A stretch of 37,592 nt of DNA from Streptomyces sp. ISL-11 (GTDB taxonomy: Bacteria; Actinomycetota; Actinomycetes; Streptomycetales; Streptomycetaceae), in NCBI RefSeq assembly GCF_018614525.1, contig NZ_JAGGOL010000044.1, positions 1 through 37,592 on the forward strand, given 5' to 3'. Numbering within the stretch: the stretch's first letter is position 1; every line of letters begins with the position of its first letter. Positions 1 to 8,282 of the stretch are shown here, piece by piece. Below the pieces are notes generated by a model. That model saw only the letters and a program-made list of their open reading frames with translations. It made no database searches and was not told where the DNA came from. A program made the translations under genes and the position numbers.

Positions 1-378
1 GCCGTCGCCGGGGCGGCCGGGGGGCTGCTGGCGTGCGCGGCGGGTACGGCCGGGCGGCACGCCGTGGCGTACGCGCCGGGGCGCCGGGACGCTCGTACGT
101 ACCCTGACCTGGCCTATCTTCCGGGGCCGTACAACCCCTCGCCCGCGTCCCGGCCCGCGCACGACGCGACGAATCCGTACAAGCGGCCGCTCTTCGACGA
201 CGGCCGACATGGCGGCCACGACCGCTACAGCGCGCCCACCGAGGCCGGCCATCCGCTGCCGCCGCCGCGTCCCGGCCGGCGGCCGCGGGGCAGCCGGGGA
301 TACGGCTCGTCCCTGCCGGAGGAGGGTCCGCCCCCGCCTCCGGGGGCGCCGCCTCCGCCGCCGCGCGGGCGGCGTTGA
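1..378 (+). CDS. C-terminal part of a possible membrane protein with a proline-rich tail (5' end outside window)
   Basis: The frame is open from base 1 and stops at 376-378; the visible 125 codons start inside a gene that begins before the window. The first 18 residues are small and hydrophobic (AVAGAAGGLL then ACAAGTAG), like the end of a transmembrane helix. A hydrophilic tail follows, with Tyr/Pro/Arg-rich segments (YLPGPYNPSP, NPYKRPLFDD) and a final run of prolines and glycines. A cytoplasmic or extracytoplasmic tail of an integral membrane protein fits. The family cannot be recognised from this fragment. GC3 is high, in keeping with a real Streptomyces gene. The internal GTG at 64 is not needed as a start because the frame is open upstream. 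Confidence 0.6.
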   Translation, partial: AVAGAAGGLLACAAGTAGRHAVAYAPGRRDARTYPDLAYLPGPYNPSPASRPAHDATNPYKRPLFDDGRHGGHDRYSAPTEAGHPLPPPRPGRRPRGSRGYGSSLPEEGPPPPPGAPPPPPRGRR

Positions 379-467
379 CCGCCGTTCACGCGATGTCTCC
401 CCGTCGCTCCGCCGCTCTTCGCCGTCTCGCCCACAGGACACCTGTACGGTCGGGCTCCGGAGGCGGA

Positions 468-473
468 TACGGT
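468..473 (+). promoter_or_regulatory. possible -10 element of serB (near-leaderless)
   Basis: TACGGT lies 9 bases before the serB ATG, so transcription would begin at or within a few bases of the start codon. The nearest purine-rich GGAGG (459-463) is about 20 bases from the ATG, too far for a normal ribosome binding site. No convincing -35 was seen. This is inference from spacing. Confidence 0.35.
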
Positions 474-482
474 TAGAAGACC

Positions 483-1715
483 ATGAGCGCATCGCAGACC
501 TCGCCTGCCACCGCCGTTACCGGCGACGACGTACCGACCCTCCTCGTCAAGATCTTCGGGAAGGACCGGCCGGGCATCACCGCCGGGCTCTTCGACACGC
601 TCGCGGCCTACGCCGTCGACGTCGTCGACATCGAGCAGGTCGTCACCCGGGGCCGGATCACCCTGTGCGCGCTGGTCACCGCACCGGCCGGGGCCGGCGC
701 CGCGGAGGGCGAGCTGCGGGCCACCGTGCACAGCTGGGCGGAGTCGCTCCACCTCCAGGCGGAGATCATCTCGGGCCGGGGCGACAACCGCCCGCGCGGC
801 ACCGGGCGCTCCCACGTCACCGTGCTGGGGCACCCGCTGACCGCCGAGTCGACCGCGGCCATCACGGCGCGCATCACCGGTACGGGTGGCAACATCGACC
901 GTATCTTCCGCCTCGCCAAGTACCCCGTGACCGCGGTGGAGTTCGCGGTGTCGGGCGTGGAGCCGGAGGCGCTGCGCACGGCGCTGGCCATCGAGGCCGC
1001 GGCGCGCGGGGTGGATGTGGCGGTCGTGGCGGCCGGGCTCCAGCGGCGGGCGCAGCGTCTGATCGTGATGGACGTGGACTCCACGCTGATCCAGGACGAG
1101 GTCATCGAGCTGTTCGCGGCGCACGCGGGCTGTGAGGCCGAGGTGGCCGAGGTGACCGCGCGGGCGATGCGCGGGGAGCTGGACTTCGAGCAGTCCCTGC
1201 ATGCCCGGGTGGCGCTGCTGGCGGGCCTGGACGAATCGGTGGTGGACAAGGTGCGGGCCGAGGTCCGGCTCACCCCGGGCGCCCGGACCCTGATCCGCAC
1301 GCTGAAGCGGCTGGGCTACCAGGTGGGCGTGGTCTCCGGCGGGTTCACGCAGGTCACCGACGATCTTCAGGAGCGGCTGGGGCTGGACTTCGCCTCCGCC
1401 AACACGCTGGAGGTCGTGGACGGGCAGCTGACCGGCCGGGTCACCGGGGAGATCGTGGACCGGGCGGGCAAGGCGCGGCTGCTGCGGCGGTTCGCCGCCG
1501 AGGCGGGTGTCCCGCTCGCGCAGACCGTGGCGATCGGTGACGGCGCCAACGATCTGGACATGCTCAACGCGGCCGGGCTGGGCATCGCGTTCAACGCGAA
1601 GCCGATAGTGCGGCAGGCGGCGCACACGGCGGTGAACGTGCCGTTCCTGGACACGGTGCTGTATCTGCTCGGGGTCACGCGGGAAGAGGTCGAGGCGGCC
1701 AACACCCACGAGTGA
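483..1715 (+). CDS. serB: phosphoserine phosphatase SerB
   Basis: 410 residues. It removes phosphate from O-phosphoserine, the last step of serine synthesis, in the cytoplasm. The N-terminal 180 or so residues hold ACT-type regulatory modules (TLLVKIFGKDRPGITAGLFD near residue 20; SHVTVLGHPLTAE near 105). The C-terminal half is a HAD hydrolase: motif I MDVDSTLIQDE with the nucleophile Asp near residue 197 and Asp 199, motif II in VGVVSGGFT, motif III/IV in AIGDGANDLDML. Length and domain order match actinobacterial two-ACT SerB. The ATG at 483 is the first start before the ACT module. It is monocistronic: a strong hairpin follows at 1722-1747 and the next gene is convergent. Confidence 0.95.
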   Translation: MSASQTSPATAVTGDDVPTLLVKIFGKDRPGITAGLFDTLAAYAVDVVDIEQVVTRGRITLCALVTAPAGAGAAEGELRATVHSWAESLHLQAEIISGRGDNRPRGTGRSHVTVLGHPLTAESTAAITARITGTGGNIDRIFRLAKYPVTAVEFAVSGVEPEALRTALAIEAAARGVDVAVVAAGLQRRAQRLIVMDVDSTLIQDEVIELFAAHAGCEAEVAEVTARAMRGELDFEQSLHARVALLAGLDESVVDKVRAEVRLTPGARTLIRTLKRLGYQVGVVSGGFTQVTDDLQERLGLDFASANTLEVVDGQLTGRVTGEIVDRAGKARLLRRFAAEAGVPLAQTVAIGDGANDLDMLNAAGLGIAFNAKPIVRQAAHTAVNVPFLDTVLYLLGVTREEVEAANTHE

Positions 1716-1721
1716 GGACGT

Positions 1722-1747
1722 GGGGTACGGGCGCGGGCCCGTACCCC
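1722..1747 (+). terminator. serB terminator hairpin
   Basis: Perfect 11-bp inverted repeat (GGGGTACGGGC / GCCCGTACCCC) with a 4-base loop, starting 6 bases after the serB stop codon. No U tract follows, as is usual in Streptomyces. Confidence 0.75.
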
Positions 1748-1765
1748 TGTCGTCGGCTCCGTGTG

Positions 1766-1843
1766 CGGCGCGGCGTCGGCTGCTCGTACGGCGCGGCGTC
1801 GGCTACGCGTGTTCGGCGCGGCGTCGGCTACGCGTGCGGCGCC
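1766..1843. repeat. tandem 23-25 bp repeat, three copies plus a partial fourth
   Basis: The core CGGCGCGGCGTCGGCT begins at 1766, 1789 and 1814, each followed by a related CGT-containing spacer; a partial copy follows at 1837. The array fills the space between the convergent serB and SixA-type genes and runs into the last codons of the latter. Confidence 0.7.
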
Positions 1844-2346
1844 CAGAAGTCGACCAGCCGGCCGACGCCGTGCTCCACGCTCTTCCAGGAGCCGGTGAAG
1901 GTGAGCACCGCGAACGCGGCCGTGGGGAAGCCGGAGCGGTTCATACGCGGGAGCAGATCGGCCTCGGCCTCGCCCGCGAGGGCGTCGGCAAGGCCGTGCA
2001 TGCCGGGGTTGTGCCCGACCAGCAGCAGATCGGCCACCTCGTCGGAGGTCTCGTTGACCACGGCGATGAGCTCGCCGAGGGATGCTTCGTAGAGCCGGTC
2101 CTCATAGACCGTCCGGGGGCGCTGCGGCAGCTCCTGGACGGCGAGCTTCCAGGTCTCGCGGGTGCGGGCGGCGGTCGAGCAGAGGGCCAGATCGGGGACG
2201 ATGCCGCTCCCGGCGAGCCGGCGGCCGGCGACCGGGGCGTCCTTGCGGCCGCGCTCCGCGAGCGGACGCTCATGGTCGTCCTGGTCGGACCACTCGGCCT
2301 TGGCGTGGCGGAGGAGAACAATCCTGCGGGTCGGTTCGGCGCTCAT
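1828..2346 (-). CDS. SixA-type histidine phosphatase family protein
   Basis: 172 residues. The N-terminus has the histidine-phosphatase signature RRIVLLRHAKAEWSD with the phospho-accepting His in LRHAK. The second conserved His is in LLVGHNPGMHGLAD near residue 110, and Arg in CSTAARTRET near residue 60. Small proteins of this type (SixA group) dephosphorylate phosphohistidine on proteins or small phosphoesters; the substrate here is unknown. Length is usual for the group. The ATG at 2346 has only a weak purine stretch (GGAAAA) ahead of it. It is convergent with serB, with a tandem repeat in the gap that encroaches on its 3' end. Confidence 0.85.
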   Translation of the reverse strand: MSAEPTRRIVLLRHAKAEWSDQDDHERPLAERGRKDAPVAGRRLAGSGIVPDLALCSTAARTRETWKLAVQELPQRPRTVYEDRLYEASLGELIAVVNETSDEVADLLLVGHNPGMHGLADALAGEAEADLLPRMNRSGFPTAAFAVLTFTGSWKSVEHGVGRLVDFWAPHA

Positions 2347-2488
2347 GTTTTCCAGCTTCGCATGAAAAGCACGGCGGGGCGCGGGGTGTTGACAGGCTCA
2401 CCCGCCAGGGGTCGCACGGTCCTCGCGGGGGTGGGACCGCAGGCCGGGGGAGCCTCCCGCCGGCGGACCGCACGCACCGGGACCGGCG

Positions 2489-2701
2489 TCAGGGCGCCTG
2501 CCGGGCCAGCGCGGTCTGGACGAACTCGACGACGCGGGAGACGGCACCCGGGCCGCCGTGGGCGCTGCCCGGTTCGGCCGAGGCGGGCACGGTCAGCAGG
2601 GCGAGCAGGCTCGCGAAGGCCACGACGGGTATGACGAGGGCCCACCAGGGCAGCCTGGTCTGCACGGTGCCTGAGGTCCGGGCGTTCGGGCCGGCCGACA
2701 T
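2489..2701 (-). CDS. small single-pass membrane protein
   Basis: 70 residues. The start at 2701 is chosen because GGAGGA stands 6 bases ahead of the ATG, while the longer open frame up to 2842 has no ribosome binding site and runs through non-coding-like sequence. After a polar start (SAGPNARTSGTVQTR) comes one hydrophobic helix (LPWWALVIPVVAFASLLALL, residues about 18-37), then a Gly/Ser/His-rich linker and a short amphipathic C-terminus (VSRVVEFVQTALARQ). No known domain is recognised. It lies downstream of the MFS exporter and 38-residue peptide genes on the same strand and may be co-transcribed. Confidence 0.7.
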   Translation of the reverse strand: MSAGPNARTSGTVQTRLPWWALVIPVVAFASLLALLTVPASAEPGSAHGGPGAVSRVVEFVQTALARQAP

Positions 2702-2854
2702 GGGATCTCCTCCGAGGGTCCGGTGCACCGCCCTGTCGCGGTGTACTACGAACCTACGGAGAGCGGCGCCCCGTTCCCATCCGGTGAACCACCCACTTAC
2801 CCCTGACCCCAACCCCCTAGGGGATATGGGGGCTAGCCCCACCCCCCGCGTGGA

Positions 2855-2971
2855 TCAGGGCGCGGCGAGCGTGGCGATCACGCCGATGACGACGGTGATG
2901 GCGAGCATCGCGCCGAGGATGGTGACCAGCATCTTCTGGCCGTTCTGGGGGTTCGGTTCGAGGACGGGCAT
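2855..2971 (-). CDS. 38-residue transporter-associated membrane peptide (SGM_5486-like)
   Basis: A very short gene lying 20 bases downstream of the MFS exporter on the same strand. The product starts MPVLEPNPQNGQKMLVTILG and is mostly one hydrophobic helix (MLVTILGAMLAITVVIGVIA). From memory it matches the small Streptomyces family named SGM_5486 transporter-associated protein, found beside CynX/NimT-type MFS transporters. It probably sits in the membrane with the transporter; no function has been shown that I know of. The long open frame to 4078 in this phase is the shadow of the exporter gene; only the last 38 codons look like a protein. Confidence 0.8.
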   Translation of the reverse strand: MPVLEPNPQNGQKMLVTILGAMLAITVVIGVIATLAAP

Positions 2972-2991
2972 GTCACCAGTGTCCCATCCGC

Positions 2992-4341
2992 TCAACGGGC
3001 CGGGCGGCCGGGTCGGGGCTCGCCCTCGGCGGTACGGTCCGGGCCGGTTCCGAGCTCGTCCTCGACGGTGCGGTCCCGGCCGGCCAGCACGCCCGCCACG
3101 ACCTGAGGCACCATCAGGGCCGCCATCAGCGCGATCGGCGCGTCCCAGCCTCCGGTGCTCTCGTTGAGCCAGCCCACCAGGAGTGGGCCGGGGATGGCGA
3201 GGAGGTAGCCCGCGCTCTGGGCGAAGGCGGAGAGCCGTACCACCCCGGCACCGGTCCGCGCCCGCATCCCGATCATGGTCAGGGCGAGTGGGAAGGCGCA
3301 GGTGGAGACGCCCAGCAGGAGCGCCCAGGCCCAGGCGCCGGCGGCCGGGGCGAGCCACAGCCCGGCGTACCCGGTCAGCCCGAAGGCGGCGAGGACGACG
3401 GCGAGGACGCCCTGGCGGGGCAGCCGGGCGGCCAGGCGCGGCAGGACGAAGGCGAGCGGCACGCCCACCAGCGCCGTCACCGCGAGCAGCACCCCGGCGG
3501 TGGAGGCGGAGACCCCGGCGTCGCGGAAGATCGCGGGCATCCAGCCCATGACGATGTAGGCGGCGGTGGCCTGGAGGCCGAAGTAGACGGCGAGGGCCCA
3601 GGCGGTGGGGCTGCGGGTGATGCGGGCGCCGGGTTCGTCCCGCGCGTCGCCGGGTGTCCGTACGGCGCCCTCGCCGCGTTCCCGGACGGTGAGCACGGCC
3701 CAGACGAGCGCCGCGGCGGCGGCGAGCAGGGCCCACGCGGCGAGGCCGAGCCGCCAGGCGCCGCCGAGCGCGTCGGTCAGCGGGACGGTGGAGGCCGCGG
3801 CGGCCGTGGTGCCGGCGGCGAGGGCCATGGAGTACAGGCCGGTCATCGGGCCGATGCGGTCGGGGAACCAGCGTTTGACGACGACGGGCATGAGGACGTT
3901 GCCCACCGCTATGCCGGCGAGCGCGAGGGCGCTGAGGGCGACGAAGCCGGGGACGCCGCCCGCGTACGGCCGCAGGAGCAGGCCGACGGCGATGGCCGCC
4001 ATGCCCGCGCCGACGACGGCGGCGGGTCCCCAGCGGCGGGCGAGCCGGGGCGCGGCCAGGCCGAAGACGGCGAAGCACAGGGTGGGCACGGAGGTCAGCA
4101 GGCCGGCGACGGCGCCGCTCATGCCGAGGCCGGCCCGGACCTCCTTCAGCAGCGGGCTGAGGCTGGTGACGGCGGGGCGGAGGTTGAGGGCGGCGACGAC
4201 GAGGCCCGCGATCAGCAGCGGGCGCCGCACGGCGGGCGGGCGCGGGGCGGCCGGAGAGGAGCGCGACGGGGACAGGGTCTCGCGGCGGGCCGTGGGGCCG
4301 TCGTCCGCGGTGGAGGGCGTGACTGCGCCGGGCGATGACAT
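2992..4341 (-). CDS. CynX/NimT-type MFS transporter
   Basis: About 449 residues from the chosen ATG. Twelve hydrophobic segments are visible, beginning with LLIAGLVVAALNLRPAVTSLSPLL, the characteristic first helix of the CynX/NimT (YeaN) branch of the major facilitator superfamily. These proteins move small anions or drugs such as cyanate or nitroimidazoles; the substrate here is unknown. The first 45 or so residues are polar and low-complexity, and the tail after DRTVEDELGTGPDRT is polar. Start: an in-frame GTG exists at 4392, but the ATG at 4341 has a -10-like CATGAT just upstream and may be leaderless; neither has a good Shine-Dalgarno. The 38-residue gene at 2855-2971 follows directly. 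Confidence 0.88.
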   Translation of the reverse strand: MSSPGAVTPSTADDGPTARRETLSPSRSSPAAPRPPAVRRPLLIAGLVVAALNLRPAVTSLSPLLKEVRAGLGMSGAVAGLLTSVPTLCFAVFGLAAPRLARRWGPAAVVGAGMAAIAVGLLLRPYAGGVPGFVALSALALAGIAVGNVLMPVVVKRWFPDRIGPMTGLYSMALAAGTTAAAASTVPLTDALGGAWRLGLAAWALLAAAAALVWAVLTVRERGEGAVRTPGDARDEPGARITRSPTAWALAVYFGLQATAAYIVMGWMPAIFRDAGVSASTAGVLLAVTALVGVPLAFVLPRLAARLPRQGVLAVVLAAFGLTGYAGLWLAPAAGAWAWALLLGVSTCAFPLALTMIGMRARTGAGVVRLSAFAQSAGYLLAIPGPLLVGWLNESTGGWDAPIALMAALMVPQVVAGVLAGRDRTVEDELGTGPDRTAEGEPRPGRPAR

Positions 4342-4423
4342 ACCTGCATCATGCACTGAGCGGGACGGCGCGGAGGACGAGCGATGCGTCACCCGTTCGG
4401 CCGCGCGGCGGAACCACGGCCCG

Positions 4424-4762
4424 TCATCCCGGTGTATGGGTCACCCAGGCGTGGTGTATCCCCAGCCAGCAGCGCTGGGTGAGGGATACGTACCGGGCCG
4501 GGCCGACCGTGGCGGGGGCGGTGTCCATGTCCGGGTCCCACCAGCGGTCGCATTCGATGTGCAGCTGTACGCGGTCGGGGTCGGAGTGGCCGTTGAAGCA
4601 GTCGGCCGTGGCGTGGGAGCCGTGCACGCGGGTGCGGCACTCGGCCTGCCGGGGCGCCTGGCGGGGGCCGGCGGGCGCCGCGAGCGCCGCGGGGCCCATG
4701 GCGCCGGCGAGAGCTCCGGCGGCGAACAGCGATGCGGCCGTACGGCGGAACGGGAAGCGCAT
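4424..4762 (-). CDS. small secreted protein, unknown function
   Basis: 112 residues. A clear Sec signal peptide is present: MRFPFRRTAASLF, a hydrophobic core (AAGALAGAMGPAALAA) and an Ala-x-Ala-type cleavage site near residue 29. The mature part, about 80 residues, has four Cys (in AECRTR, ADCFNG, IECDRW, QRCWLG), enough for two disulfides, and several Trp/His, including CDRWWDPDMDTAP and GIHHAWVTH. No family is recognised. The start is fixed by GGAGGTGTTCGT immediately before the ATG. It is on the same strand as the MFS gene but separated by 82 bases. Confidence 0.75.
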   Translation of the reverse strand: MRFPFRRTAASLFAAGALAGAMGPAALAAPAGPRQAPRQAECRTRVHGSHATADCFNGHSDPDRVQLHIECDRWWDPDMDTAPATVGPARYVSLTQRCWLGIHHAWVTHTPG

Positions 4763-4829
4763 ACGAACACCTCCTCCCTCCTCCCCCAGTGTGCGGGCGA
4801 GGGGCCCGGCGCACGACCCGGGAACGCGC

Positions 4830-4864
4830 GATGCCCGCCCGGGCGGGGTGCCGGGGCGGGCATC
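4830..4864 (-). terminator. terminator of the fabG-fabI operon
   Basis: Perfect 11-bp inverted repeat (GATGCCCGCCC / GGGCGGGCATC) around a 13-base GC-rich loop, about 32 bases beyond the fabI stop on the minus strand. Confidence 0.7.
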
Positions 4865-4895
4865 GGAAGGGGTGCGGCAAGGGGTGCGGGAAGGG

Positions 4896-5666
4896 TCAGG
4901 CGCCCATCATGTGCACGCCGCCGTCGACGTGGACGATCTCACCCGTGGTGCGCGGGAAGAAGTCGGACAGCAGACCGACGATGCCACGGCCCGCCGGCTC
5001 CGGGTCGGCCAGGTCCCAGCCGATCGGGGCGCGGTGGTTCCACACGTCCGCGAGCTCCTCGAAGCCCGGGATGGACTTGGCGGCCATCGACTTGATCGGG
5101 CCGGCCGCGACCAGGTTGCAGCGGATGCCCTTGGGACCGAAGTCGCGGGCGAGGTAGCGGTTGGTGCTCTCCAGCGCCGCCTTGGCCACGCCCATCCAGT
5201 CGTACTTCGGCCAGGCGGTCTGCGCGTCGAAGGTCAGACCGACGATCGAGGAACCCTGCGGCATCAGCGGCAGCAGGGCCATGGCCAGCGACTTGTAGGA
5301 GTACGCCGAGACCTGGACGGCCGTCGAGACGTCCTCCCAGCTCCCCTCCAGGAAGTTGAACGCGCCCTGCGGGCCGAAGGCGATGGAGTGCACGATGCCG
5401 TCGAGGCGGGCGTCGTCGCCTTGGAGCTCACGGACCTTGTCGGCCAGCCCGTCGAGCTGCTCCTGGTTGCTGACGTCCAGCTCGATGACCGGGGCGGGCT
5501 TGGGCAGGCGCTTGGCGATGCGCTCGACCAGCGAGAGCCGGCCGAAGCCGGTCAGGATGACCTCGGCGCCCTCGTTCTGGGCCACCTTGGCGGCCTGGAA
5601 GGCGATCGACGACTCGGTGAGGACGCCGGTGACCAGGATGCGCTTGCCTGCGAGGATTCCACTCAT
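4896..5666 (-). CDS. fabI: enoyl-[acyl-carrier-protein] reductase FabI (InhA type)
   Basis: 256 residues, a short-chain dehydrogenase fold. It reduces the trans-2-enoyl-ACP double bond in the last step of each fatty-acid elongation round, with NADH. Seen: nucleotide-binding N-terminus KRILVTGVLTESSIAFQ (the atypical FabI glycine motif), catalytic Tyr and Lys in YDWMGVAKAALEST near residue 160, and the FabI-typical GPIKSMAAKSIPGF. The C-terminus (GEIVHVDGGVHMMGA) is normal. The ATG is 5 bases past the fabG stop, so the two form an operon in the order fabG-fabI, as in other actinobacteria including mycobacteria (mabA-inhA). Confidence 0.95.
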   Translation of the reverse strand: MSGILAGKRILVTGVLTESSIAFQAAKVAQNEGAEVILTGFGRLSLVERIAKRLPKPAPVIELDVSNQEQLDGLADKVRELQGDDARLDGIVHSIAFGPQGAFNFLEGSWEDVSTAVQVSAYSYKSLAMALLPLMPQGSSIVGLTFDAQTAWPKYDWMGVAKAALESTNRYLARDFGPKGIRCNLVAAGPIKSMAAKSIPGFEELADVWNHRAPIGWDLADPEPAGRGIVGLLSDFFPRTTGEIVHVDGGVHMMGA

Positions 5667-5671
5667 GACGT

Positions 5672-6376
5672 TCAGTGACCCATGCCCAATCCGCCGTCGA
5701 CAGGAATGACGGCTCCAGTGATGTATGCGGCCTCGTCGGAGGCGAGGAAGCGGACCGAGGCGGCGATCTCCTCGGGCTGCGCGTAGCGCGCGAGCGGAAC
5801 CTGCTTCGTGATGTTCTCCCGCTGCTCGTCGCTGAGCACCCGGGTCATGTCGGTGTCGACGAAGCCGGGGGCGACGACATTGACGGTGATGTTGCGCGAG
5901 CCGAGCTCACGGGCAAGGGAACGGGCGAAGCCGACCAGCCCGGCCTTGGAGGCGGCGTAGTTGGCCTGGCCCGCGGAGCCCAGCAGGCCCACGACGGACG
6001 AGATCAGCACGATGCGGCCCTTGCGGGCGCGCAGCATCAGCCGGGAGGCGCGCTTGACGACCCGGAAGGTGCCGGTGAGGTTGGTGTCCAGGACCGAGGT
6101 GAAGTCCTCCTCGGACATCCGCAGCAGCAGCTGGTCGCGGGTGACGCCGGCGTTGGCCACCAGCACCTCGACCGCGCCGTGCTTCTCCTCGATCTCCTTG
6201 TACGCCTGCTCGACCTGCTCCGGGTCCGTGATGTCGCACTTGACCGCGAGGAAGCCCTCCGGCGGCTCACCCGAGCGGTAGGTGATCGCGACCTTGTCGC
6301 CCGCTTCGGCGAAGGCGCGGGCGATGGCGAGGCCGATGCCCCGGTTTCCTCCGGTGACGAGAACCGAGCGGCTCAA
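5672..6376 (-). CDS. fabG: 3-oxoacyl-[acyl-carrier-protein] reductase FabG
   Basis: 234 residues. It reduces 3-oxoacyl-ACP with NADPH in fatty-acid elongation. Seen: Rossmann motif VTGGNRGIGLAIA at residues 7-19, VANAGVTRDQLLLRM, catalytic Ser in LISSVVGLLGSAG and Tyr/Lys in NYAASKAGLVGF, C-terminal ITGAVIPVDGGLGMGH. Length is slightly short but normal for actinobacterial FabG1/MabA. It uses a TTG start at 6376, supported by GGAAGGG 7 bases upstream; no other start fits the fold. First gene of the fabG-fabI operon, divergent from tldD with about 207 bases between them. Confidence 0.95.
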   Translation of the reverse strand: MSRSVLVTGGNRGIGLAIARAFAEAGDKVAITYRSGEPPEGFLAVKCDITDPEQVEQAYKEIEEKHGAVEVLVANAGVTRDQLLLRMSEEDFTSVLDTNLTGTFRVVKRASRLMLRARKGRIVLISSVVGLLGSAGQANYAASKAGLVGFARSLARELGSRNITVNVVAPGFVDTDMTRVLSDEQRENITKQVPLARYAQPEEIAASVRFLASDEAAYITGAVIPVDGGLGMGH

Positions 6377-6583
6377 GGGACCACCCTTCCTTCACGTGAT
6401 AGCTCGCGTAGTGCTGCCATTGGTCGTCTGTACCGTACGAAAACTATCTGTCCGGGACCCGTTACGTGCAGCCCACCTCGAACAGGAGCCGATCTCGGTC
6501 CCTGTGGAGTCCCTACAGAAAACACTGGGCAGTGACAGATCCGAGGCGACATGATTCACAGCGACGACCCCCGGGAGGACCCT

Positions 6584-8122
6584 GTGCCACAATCCACGCC
6601 CCATTCCATCGACGCCTCGTTCCTGGACCTGCCGCTGCGGCCGCTGGCAGACGCGGCGCTCGCGCGGGCCCGGGCGCTGGGGGCCGAGCACGCGGACTTC
6701 CGCTTCGAGCGGGTGCGCAGCGCCTCCTGGCGGCTGCGCGACGCCCGGCTCGCGGGCGCCGAGGACACCACCGAGGTCGGCTACGCGGTGCGCGTGGTGC
6801 ACGGCGGGAGCTGGGGCTTCGCGGCGGGCGTGGAGCTGACGATGGACGCGGCGGCGCGGGTCGCCGGGCAGGCGGTCGCGATGGCGAAGCTGTCGGCGAA
6901 GGTCCTCACGGCGGCGGGCTCGGACGAGAGGGTCGAGCTCGCGGCCGAACCGGTGCACGCCGAGCGCACGTGGGTCTCCTCGTACGAGGTCAGCCCCTTC
7001 GACGTCCCCGACGCGGAGAAGACCGCCCTGCTGGCGGAGTGGAGCGCGCGCCTGCTGGCCGGTGAGGGGGTGGCGCACGCGGACGCGTCCGTGCTGACCG
7101 TGCAGGAGAACAAGTTCTATGCCGACTCGGCCGGCACGACCACCACCCAGCAGCGCGTGCGCCTCCACCCGCAGCTGACGGCGGTGGCCGTGGACCCGGC
7201 GACGGGCGGCTTCGACGCCATGCGCACCCTCGCGCCGCCGGCCGGGCGGGGCTGGGAGTACCTGACGGGCACCGGCTGGGACTGGGACGCCGAGCTGGCG
7301 GAGATGCCGTCGCTCCTGGCGGAGAAGATGCGCGCGCCGAGCGTGCGGGCGGGCACGTACGACCTGGTGGTCGACCCGTCCAACCTGTGGCTGACGATCC
7401 ACGAGTCGATCGGCCACGCCACCGAGCTCGACCGGGCGCTGGGCTACGAAGCGGCGTACGCGGGCACGTCGTTCGCGACCTTCGACAAGCTGGGCTCCCT
7501 CAAGTACGGCTCGAAGATCATGAATGTGACGGGTGACCGGACCACCGAGCACGGCCTGGCGACCGTCGGCTACGACGACGAGGGCGTGGCGGCCCAGTCC
7601 TGGGACCTCGTGAAGGACGGCATCCTGACCGGCTACCAGCTGGACCGGCGCATCGCCCGCCTCACGGGCTTCGAGCGGTCCAACGGCTGCGCGTTCGCCG
7701 ACTCGCCCGCGCACGTGCCCGTACAGCGCATGGCGAACGTCTCGCTCCTGCCCGCACCGGACGGCCCGTCGACGGACGAGCTGATCTCCGGTGTGGAGAA
7801 CGGGATTTACGTGGTGGGCGACCGGTCGTGGTCCATCGACATGCAGAGGTACAACTTCCAGTTCACACAGCAGAGGGCATACGCCATCCGGAACGGTCAG
7901 CTCTGTGGACAGCTCCGGGATGTTGCCTACCAGGGAATCACCCCTCAGTTCTGGGGCTCCATGGAGGCGATCGGCGGACCCCAGACCTACGTCCTAGGAG
8001 GGGCCTTCAACTGTGGAAAGGCCCAACCCGGGCAGGTTGCCGCGGTGTCTCACGGTTGCCCGTCCGCACTGTTTCGGAATGTGAACATCCTGAACACTTC
8101 GGACGAGTCGGGTGACGCCTGA
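6584..8122 (+). CDS. tldD: TldD metallopeptidase subunit, with a replaced 3' end
   Basis: 512 residues from a GTG at 6584, which has GGGAGG 5-6 bases upstream; the ATG at 6551 has none. TldD is the catalytic zinc subunit of the TldD/TldE protease, which in E. coli processes microcin B17 and degrades CcdA. The zinc motif HESIGH is at residues 273-278, and the C-terminal Cys thought to be a third ligand is in GAFNCGKAQPGQ. The first 420 or so codons have Streptomyces composition. From about 7803-7860 the codons change (AGG, GGA, CTA, ATT appear) and the product ends LNTSDESGDA. Pieces of a different tldD 3' end ([21 protein letters not shown]) lie just before tldE. The present 3' end therefore appears to have been brought in by an integrating element; see findings. 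Confidence 0.92.
   Translation: MPQSTPHSIDASFLDLPLRPLADAALARARALGAEHADFRFERVRSASWRLRDARLAGAEDTTEVGYAVRVVHGGSWGFAAGVELTMDAAARVAGQAVAMAKLSAKVLTAAGSDERVELAAEPVHAERTWVSSYEVSPFDVPDAEKTALLAEWSARLLAGEGVAHADASVLTVQENKFYADSAGTTTTQQRVRLHPQLTAVAVDPATGGFDAMRTLAPPAGRGWEYLTGTGWDWDAELAEMPSLLAEKMRAPSVRAGTYDLVVDPSNLWLTIHESIGHATELDRALGYEAAYAGTSFATFDKLGSLKYGSKIMNVTGDRTTEHGLATVGYDDEGVAAQSWDLVKDGILTGYQLDRRIARLTGFERSNGCAFADSPAHVPVQRMANVSLLPAPDGPSTDELISGVENGIYVVGDRSWSIDMQRYNFQFTQQRAYAIRNGQLCGQLRDVAYQGITPQFWGSMEAIGGPQTYVLGGAFNCGKAQPGQVAAVSHGCPSALFRNVNILNTSDESGDA
7853..7866 (+). other. putative left attachment-site core (attL-like) within tldD
   Basis: AACTTCCAGTTCAC here matches AACTTCCGGTTCAC at 10760-10773 in 13 of 14 positions, in the same coding phase (NFQF / NFRF). 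It sits near the change in base composition inside tldD. Because the two copies are also homologous coding sequence, the exact crossover cannot be fixed. Confidence 0.4.
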
Positions 8123-8282
8123 CGGGGCGTCCGCTCAGGGTCCTGCACCAGGCCGGCACGTCGTCCCAGTCCTCGATGTCTCCTTCGGTTGGGGTCTCAG
8201 CTGAGGCGGGACGATGAGCCCGGTTGCGAGTGTTGGGACGAGACCGGGGCCAGCCACTTCACGGATGCGTGGAACAAGAGGC
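8123..8282. other. left end of the island, no gene seen
   Basis: 160 bases between the tldD stop and the stop of the convergent membrane-protein gene. Short open frames here have no ribosome binding site or protein-like composition. No clear hairpin was found. Confidence 0.5.
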
